64,000 nt of DNA, from contig OY804577.1 of the NCBI GenBank assembly GCA_963680875.1, positions 102,807,906 to 102,871,905 of the forward strand. Reading direction: 5' to 3'. Within the stretch, counting starts at the first letter, position 1, and each line of letters opens with the position of its first letter. The notes below the pieces were generated by a model. The model ran no database searches, had not been told where the DNA came from, and was given only the letters and a program-made list of their open reading frames with translations. Positions 58,380-64,000 of the stretch are shown piece after piece. The stretch is from Bathymodiolus brooksi. Lineage: Eukaryota; Mollusca; Bivalvia; Mytilida; Modiolidae. The position numbers and the translations under genes were made by a program.

Positions 58380-58878
58380 TACAGATAGTGGACAAAGTAT
58401 TCAGACACCCACAATATTCTCTATATATTTCATATAAAACAACAATTTTTCAAAAACTTTTCCTGAAGTCAATTCAGATCTGATTTTCATAATTATTGCA
58501 TCAATAAAAGCAGAATTTACTGTAGTTTTACTTTATAATTTCAAAATAATTTTCTATGATCAAATTTTTAAGAATACATAAGTTAAACACAAAACTGCAT
58601 TTAATTTCTGTAGAAACACAATGTAATGTTAGTACTTTTGTACACAATTTATTTAAATCTCTATTTAAATCATGACGATTTGAAATACATGTTTCTAAAA
58701 GTTATTTCAAAATAGCTACTATAAACTACGTACAATTCTGCTTTTGTTGATAAAACAATTATCAAAATCGGACATGAATTTACTTCATGATAATATCTTG
58801 AAAAAAATTGTAGTTTTATATGAAATATATAGTGAAAATTAGTAGTGTCCAAATACTTTTGTCCACTATTTGTGTACC
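58380..58878. mobile_element. Tc1/mariner-type non-autonomous element
   Basis: Inverted ends 'atagtggacaaagtattca' and rc 'atagtggacaaaagtattt' continue through 'atatatttcatataaaac'. TA flanks the left end. About 495 bp, non-coding. Confidence 0.7.
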
Positions 58879-59123
58879 AGTAATTGTGAGATGCAGGTTA
58901 TGGAGACCATCTGATTTAATTTAAATTCAGATAATTTTTTTTATTTTACTTGTGTACATTTTACATCAACATATAGTGATTTATTTATTTTATACAATTT
59001 AATAGTGTTAGATGTAATTTATTTAAAAAATATGTGATTTTTGTTTATTTTCAGTTAAATTCCCTGCTGTAAATCAGTTCTCCAAGAAATGTGTAGATTT
59101 CTGTTTAAAGCATGGTAGGTGTT

Positions 59124-60026
59124 CAGGGGCGGATCCAGGATTTGTGGTTAGGGGGGCGTGAGTAGGCGAGGGGTCTGGGGACCGCTTAAGGTCTCCAGTG
59201 GGTCAAGGGCAGAGCCCTGGTAGTGTGACCAGGGGGGCAAAGACCCCCGGAAGCTCTGAGGGTTTGAGGAATTACAGACATTTATTTGAACGACAATTTT
59301 GAACCAACAACACCATTTTTATCAAACCAAAAAAACTTGACTTTGAGTCTTAATTTTGTTGGATAATTGTTAACAGTATGTTTTTGTCAAATTATAAGAA
59401 CCTAAAGTAAAACTTTTTTTGAACAACCGTGATGCGAATTGTTCAACTCATGACTGATCGATCACGATATTTTAACCCTTCAAAGAACTATTGGTTTAGT
59501 TTTAGCGCATTCCTCATTTCACTAATTGGTCTGTACTTTAGGTGCTTGTCCTTTCGGGTGGTTCTAGTTAATACTGCCCGTCCGGATGGAGCTTTTCTTT
59601 TCGTCGTTTGATTCATTTATTGAAAACGTATGATTCGACCGTTCTTGTTTATAGACAAACAAAAGTGGAAATTATCAATACATGAACTTGTTGTTGCTAA
59701 CGTAACTAAATTAGATGATCAGAATCGCTTCATGCAGCATTAATGTTAACATATTCGCCTTTGTTTGTCTATAAACAAGAACGAATCATACGTTTCAATC
59801 AGAATGGAATAATCTTTGAACTACTGACGGCGAACCCGTATATGAATCAGCGAACACACCCAACGTGTATTTACAATGTGTAGGAATATTTTACTACAGG
59901 TTACGAGTTAACCATTCATGAAAAAGTTGTTTGTTGAACTGCTTAATTAACGTTGTATAACATATGCTTTGCTGCGAATTTAGGTGGGGGCGCACGCCCC
60001 GCACGCCCCCTCTAAATCCGCCTCTG
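59124..60026. mobile_element. hAT5-like element 'CAGGGGCGGATCC', copy 2
   Basis: Ends CAGGGGCGGATCCAGGATT and the inverse AATCCGCCTCTG, with GTGTT on both sides (59119-59123, 60027-60031). 903 bp long; inside are a 'gtctatagacaaac'-type inverted pair ('gttcttgtttatagacaaac' at about 59642 and its inverse near 59764). Much longer than copy 1 but sharing the ends and the 'gggggcg' subterminal blocks. Confidence 0.75.
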
Positions 60027-60121
60027 GTGTTGTAATTGTAATTGTTTGTGACTGTAGCTGTGGAAGTTTTTATGCCTTAAAGGAATACTGTATTGTAACT
60101 TTAGAAAAGGATACATATTTT

Positions 60122-60352
60122 CCCCGAGGCCGTCGTGGATGTGATCATATGGTAGTTGGATCACTAACATTGTGAGTTCGGGCCCCATTCGTGGCGAGGT
60201 GTACTCGATACAACATTATGCGATAAAGTTTGTCAGTGACTTGCGGCAGGTCGGTGGTTTTCTCTGGTACTCCGGTTTCCTCTACCAATAAAAGTGACTG
60301 CAACGATATAACTGAAATATTGTTGAAAGTGGTGTTAAAAACCAAACCCTAA
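60122..60352 (+). mobile_element. SINE family A, near complete, plus strand
   Basis: Head 'gccgtcgtggatgtgatcat', B-box 'gagttcgggcccc', body 'gataaagtttgtcagtgac', tail 'gttgaaagtggtgttaaaa'. A deletion has removed the middle of the head. Confidence 0.75.
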
Positions 60353-61990
60353 CCATATTTTTCCATGGCACACCTTTAGTCTTTTCCTACATTAGTACAA
60401 AAGTAAGATGTAGCATGTTTAAAAGACTAACTTTTAGGGAGATAACATGAATGCATGCATCCATTGGCAATTTCTATTTTTATATTCCTGATTTAACAAG
60501 TGTTGCCTGAGGGCAAATGTGGACACAGAAATGTGCTTCCAAAAGGCAAGTGTGGATGTCAATATTTCATATTATTAACTTTAAAAAAATAGAAAAATTC
60601 ATGGACACAGGGGTCCTGGATTTTTTTTAATAAAAACTAATCCTGGATTATTATTTTTGCTTAAAGTCCGGTTCTGTGTTATTATTTCAAATTTTCATCA
60701 TAGCCCCCCTCCCCCTACCAAGGGATATAAAATTGTATCATTAATAATAGATTAATAAATATTGAATTCAGATTTTCTATTTAAAATAAATCTCATTTAC
60801 AAAACCACTGATATTTGTTCAATTTTTAACGCTGATTTAAGCTTTAGTCGCAAAAATTTTTCTCTTTAAACTGTCGAAACATAACATTTATTTAACTGTA
60901 AAATTTCACAAATAAAATTCACCCCCCCCCTTTTTTTCTCTTTTTTCTTGTTTAAATCAATGATCAACAATATTCCAGAATCAAACAAATGAATAAATAT
61001 AACATAGATTTCTTTTGCATGCATCTTTTTGTTTTACATTATCATATCAAGAAAATGGTGGCTGTAGCACTCATAAAATTCAAGTGGGGGTAGGGGTTTT
61101 CGGGTGGGTTTCCGCGTTAGATGGTTCCGTTTCAATGTTAAAAGTCCGGTATTTTCCTTTTCTATATGAACCAAAGAATACATTTATAGCTGTTTTTCTT
61201 TTTAAAAAATAATTATATTTAAAAAATAATAACATTTTAACCTTTAATTCACTCAGTAATATGCTTTTCCTCGCCATAGAGCAAACATACTTTAATACAT
61301 GGTTGGAAAGCTGGAGATGTCAAGATTCTATATTTATAAACTATTGACCTGAGTAACCTTGCTAAACCATGCGGAGTCTGTGTGTTTTAAATCGGTCATC
61401 CAATCAGGACGCTCATTATTCTTGTCCAAGATAAAAATACATCGCTAATATTACCTGTGGGTGTTTCCCCACTTCAACTCGTAAATTTACATAGAAATCG
61501 GAGATATTTCGTCATAAAACTTCACACATGGTTTTGTCTATCATATTTCTTGAAGACAAACATATCATTTTATTGCATTTATCAATATTTTATGAGTATC
61601 AACAGTTTTTTCAACACCGTATCTGTTTCTCGATACAGCCGCCCGATTACCAATGAGACAAGTCACGTGACTACACATGCTACTCACAGTGACCCGTGAT
61701 CCACTTTAGCACGTTCTACCAGTTAATTCTTAATAATGTTGTTTAATTATTTATATTTACATACTGGGGTGTGTAGAGTAAAATCGTCCCCAAGTTAAAA
61801 CGTCCCCAATTAAATCGACCCCATGTCGAAAAGGCCTCGACAAGAAATTCAAATCGGCCACATAACATTGCATAATAGAATAGAATAAAACAAAATATAT
61901 ATATTAATATGAATTACCGGTAATACTTTTGGTTAAAAGATAACTGTATAATTTTATTTTTAATGATGAACGGGTTCTTGTTTATGGATC
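60353..61990. other. AT-rich stretch without a recognisable gene
   Basis: Short frames only. 61770-61860 ('taaaatcgtcccc', 'aaatcgaccccatgtcg') and 62230-62280 ('agtcgattttactaggg') look like an inverted pair around the LINE 3' UTR piece. Confidence 0.4.
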
Positions 61991-62029
61991 AAAGTAAATT
62001 GTTGACTATTTCAACAGTAACTAGGTTAT

Positions 62030-62225
62030 TTCTATTATTAGGGAGAGCACTAAACATAGGCAATGCCTGATGCATCCGGAACTCCTCGTGCCTTTCCCCA
62101 AGTGAAAAAAATTGGGGAAAGGCACGAGGAGTTCCGGATGATGCCTGATGTGCAATCATATTGGATATTGTATAATTAAATTTATGCATTTTATTCAATA
62201 AAATATTTGAACATTGAATTGTCTT
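62030..62225 (+). mobile_element. LINE 3' UTR fragment (same family as 48762-49694)
   Basis: 'agggagagca' then 'atgcctgatgtgcaatc', 'ttggatattgt.taattaaa' and 'tttatgcattttattcaa' match 49582-49680. No coding part remains. A hairpin element is inserted in it at 62073-62140. Confidence 0.65.
62073..62140. mobile_element. 68-bp perfect hairpin element with 10-bp TSD
   Basis: A 29-bp perfect stem beginning CATCCGGAACTCCTCGTGC, a 10-nt loop (gtgaaaaaaa) and the exact inverse. The sequence ATGCCTGATG flanks both sides (62063-62072, 62141-62150). The uninserted paralogue at about 49609 has only one copy of it. The 10-bp duplication suggests a Mutator-like source. Confidence 0.85.
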
Positions 62226-62798
62226 GACTGGAGATGATTCGATCTGGAGTCGATTTTACTAGGGCCGATTTTGTTTGATTTTGTTGGCGATTTGATCTGT
62301 TACCGTGAGATATTTATTTATTTTCTAGTATCGATATTCTCATTTCCTTCCCCATCACTATCAAAACCCATTTCTTTGCGATGACACGAGTTGCATTACG
62401 ACACAAGAGTTGGAAAGGTAGCTAGAAGATGGGGCTGCGTGTATAACTATAAGGGTTGGTAAATGAGTATGAGAAGGGGTCGCATCACAACTTCCCAACG
62501 GTTATTGGAATGCTAAAAAATAGCTTTAGATAATTCTGATTGATACAACCCATTGAAGGAAAATAAGGATGAGGCCTTGTTAAATACTGTCATTACTGAT
62601 GAGTGATGTAGGAAATATACATACCCGGTAACAGTACAGACTACAGTACCGTATTTTAAACCTGCGCACCTATTCTGAGGGCGACTACAGTATCATGCCA
62701 AAAGTGAGTCAAGTTTTTTAATGCCATGGCCGCCATAGTAACTAAATGCTATCAATGAAATAAATGAAGAACTTACCTTAACTGTGTGTTTATTTCTC

Positions 62799-63839
62799 CT
62801 AATATTTTGTAATGTGACCTTTCTGGACTAAAACCTGTCTTATACGCCTTGGCATTGATCCATAGAGATTGTGTAGGTAATGTAATGAAACATTATTCCA
62901 TGCATTGAGAAGTTCAGTTTTCAAGTCATCCAAATTTCTAATTCTGTCGAGACTTCTTTTAATTTTGTTTCTGAGGAGAAGCCACACATTCTCTATAAGA
63001 TTTAAATCAGGGGACTTTGCAGGCCATAATAGTATAGGGATATTGTTTTCTTGCTTCCAAGCTTCACACAATCTGGACTTATGGGTGGGGGCATTGTCCT
63101 CTTGGAATATCCAACGATTGACCCCATAATGTTTAGTAACAGCCGGCCATAAATAATTATCAAGAGTATTTATATATTTTTCAGAGTTCATATTTCCATT
63201 TATAAATGCTAAAGTACCCATACCAAAGTAAGTAACACAACCCCACACCATCAATTTGAGAGTACTACCCTGACATTCACGCATATAACCCAAACACTCG
63301 GGTCTCCTCTTTTCGGCCACCTTTCTCCACACCTTCAATTTACCATCGGGTTTCAAAACTATCATCATTTCATCACTAAACATAATGTGTTTCCACTGAT
63401 TATTTATTGTCCAATATAGTCTCGACCTACACCAATCCATCCTCTTTTTTTCTGTTGACTTTGCGGACAACCATTTTTTACACACGGATCGCCAATTATA
63501 ACCCAAAGAATGCAATTCTCTGAATTGTTCTTGTTGAAAATGGTTGAACATTGGAAGCATTGAATTCATGCGTGATATCTCTTAAAGATTGTTTTCTGTC
63601 GGTTTTTACAATTTTGGAAAGTTTCCATGCCCCTCGCTCTGTGATCAATTTCGGCCTTCCCGATCTGTGCTTGTTTTCTATGTTTCCCATCTCTTGATAT
63701 CGTTTCAAAAATCTTGATACGGTAGATTCACTTCTCTCAAGTATTTCCGCAGCTTTCCTTGCCCGCATACCACCTTCTATCATAGATTCATAATCGTTTG
63801 TTTATCCGCTATCGTGAGTTCCTTTCCGTGTTCCCCCAT
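62799..63839 (-). pseudogene. Tc1-like transposase with two frameshifts
   Basis: The first ATG is at 63839 (MGEHGKELT). A frame break near 63783 leads to MIEGGMRARKAAEILERS, a paired-like helix-turn-helix with SGRPK, and a second break near 63520 leads to the catalytic part. There FSDEMMI (first Asp), FQEDNAPTHK (second Asp) and SPDLNLIENVW (Glu) form the DD34E triad of Tc1 elements. It would cut and paste at TA sites. The inverted ends were not located. Close to full length (about 340 residues is usual), so the loss of function is recent. Confidence 0.85.
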
Positions 63840-64000
63840 TTTGACAGCGATGTAATCTTTTTGTTTACGCACAGACGACAAAAATCAAATACTTCCGGTA
63901 AAATAAATTAATAAGAGTTATCCCTCTTTCAGTTTAGTAGATGTTTACCGAAATGTTTACAATCAAATTGCGTAAACAATGGGCATGATTATTATGCGAA

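Overview
The window is animal nuclear DNA, most likely from a bivalve mollusc. It is AT-rich, its genes are split by GT-AG introns, and it is crowded with tRNA-headed SINEs carrying the molluscan-type tail 'gaaagtggcgttaaac', many short inverted-repeat elements, 5'-truncated LINEs, two Helitron/HINE-like elements with internal satellites and one Penelope-like element. The species cannot be fixed from the sequence alone.

Host genes. (1) Positions 32118 to 14440, minus strand: an 11-exon gene whose exon lengths and phases close exactly to 2070 bp (689 codons plus stop). The product has a possible N-myristoylation start, an armadillo-like helical region, a TIR domain and a C-terminal SAM-like helical domain, and belongs to the cytosolic ARM-TIR group expanded in molluscs. 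(2) Positions 45377-45979, plus strand: an intronless nanos homologue with both CCHC zinc knuckles intact. (3) Positions 49947-50198, minus strand: a weakly supported small single-pass membrane protein or first exon.

The most unusual structure lies inside the ARM-TIR gene. In introns 1, 3 and 7 a tandem array follows the exon (41-bp unit x about 7, 68-bp unit x about 54, 52-bp unit x about 22), and each unit looks derived from the 3' end of the preceding exon plus its splice donor. Each array therefore carries a series of decoy donors. Intron 6 holds a separate 33-bp array grown inside a TA-flanked inverted-repeat element.

Mobile-element layout. 4387-5807 is an internally deleted Ginger-like transposon (H2C2 exon plus duplicated PHD exon) inserted in a short tandem repeat that still shows the empty site. 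9598-9943 and 16974-17088 are Mutator-like MITEs with perfect 10-bp target duplications. 10147-11460 and 37121-39801 are HINE-like. 34817-37120 is a decayed LINE split by a hAT5-like MITE. 39873-42103 is a transposon with arms of roughly 800-900 bp that carry its own 5' exons. 52968-55751 is an intact ORF of a Penelope-like element with an N-terminal GIY-YIG domain (Naiad-type). 62799-63839 is a frameshifted Tc1 transposase. Much of the remainder, especially 121-3089, 7780-9190, 11800-14439, 43220-45370 and 60353-61990, shows no recognisable gene.
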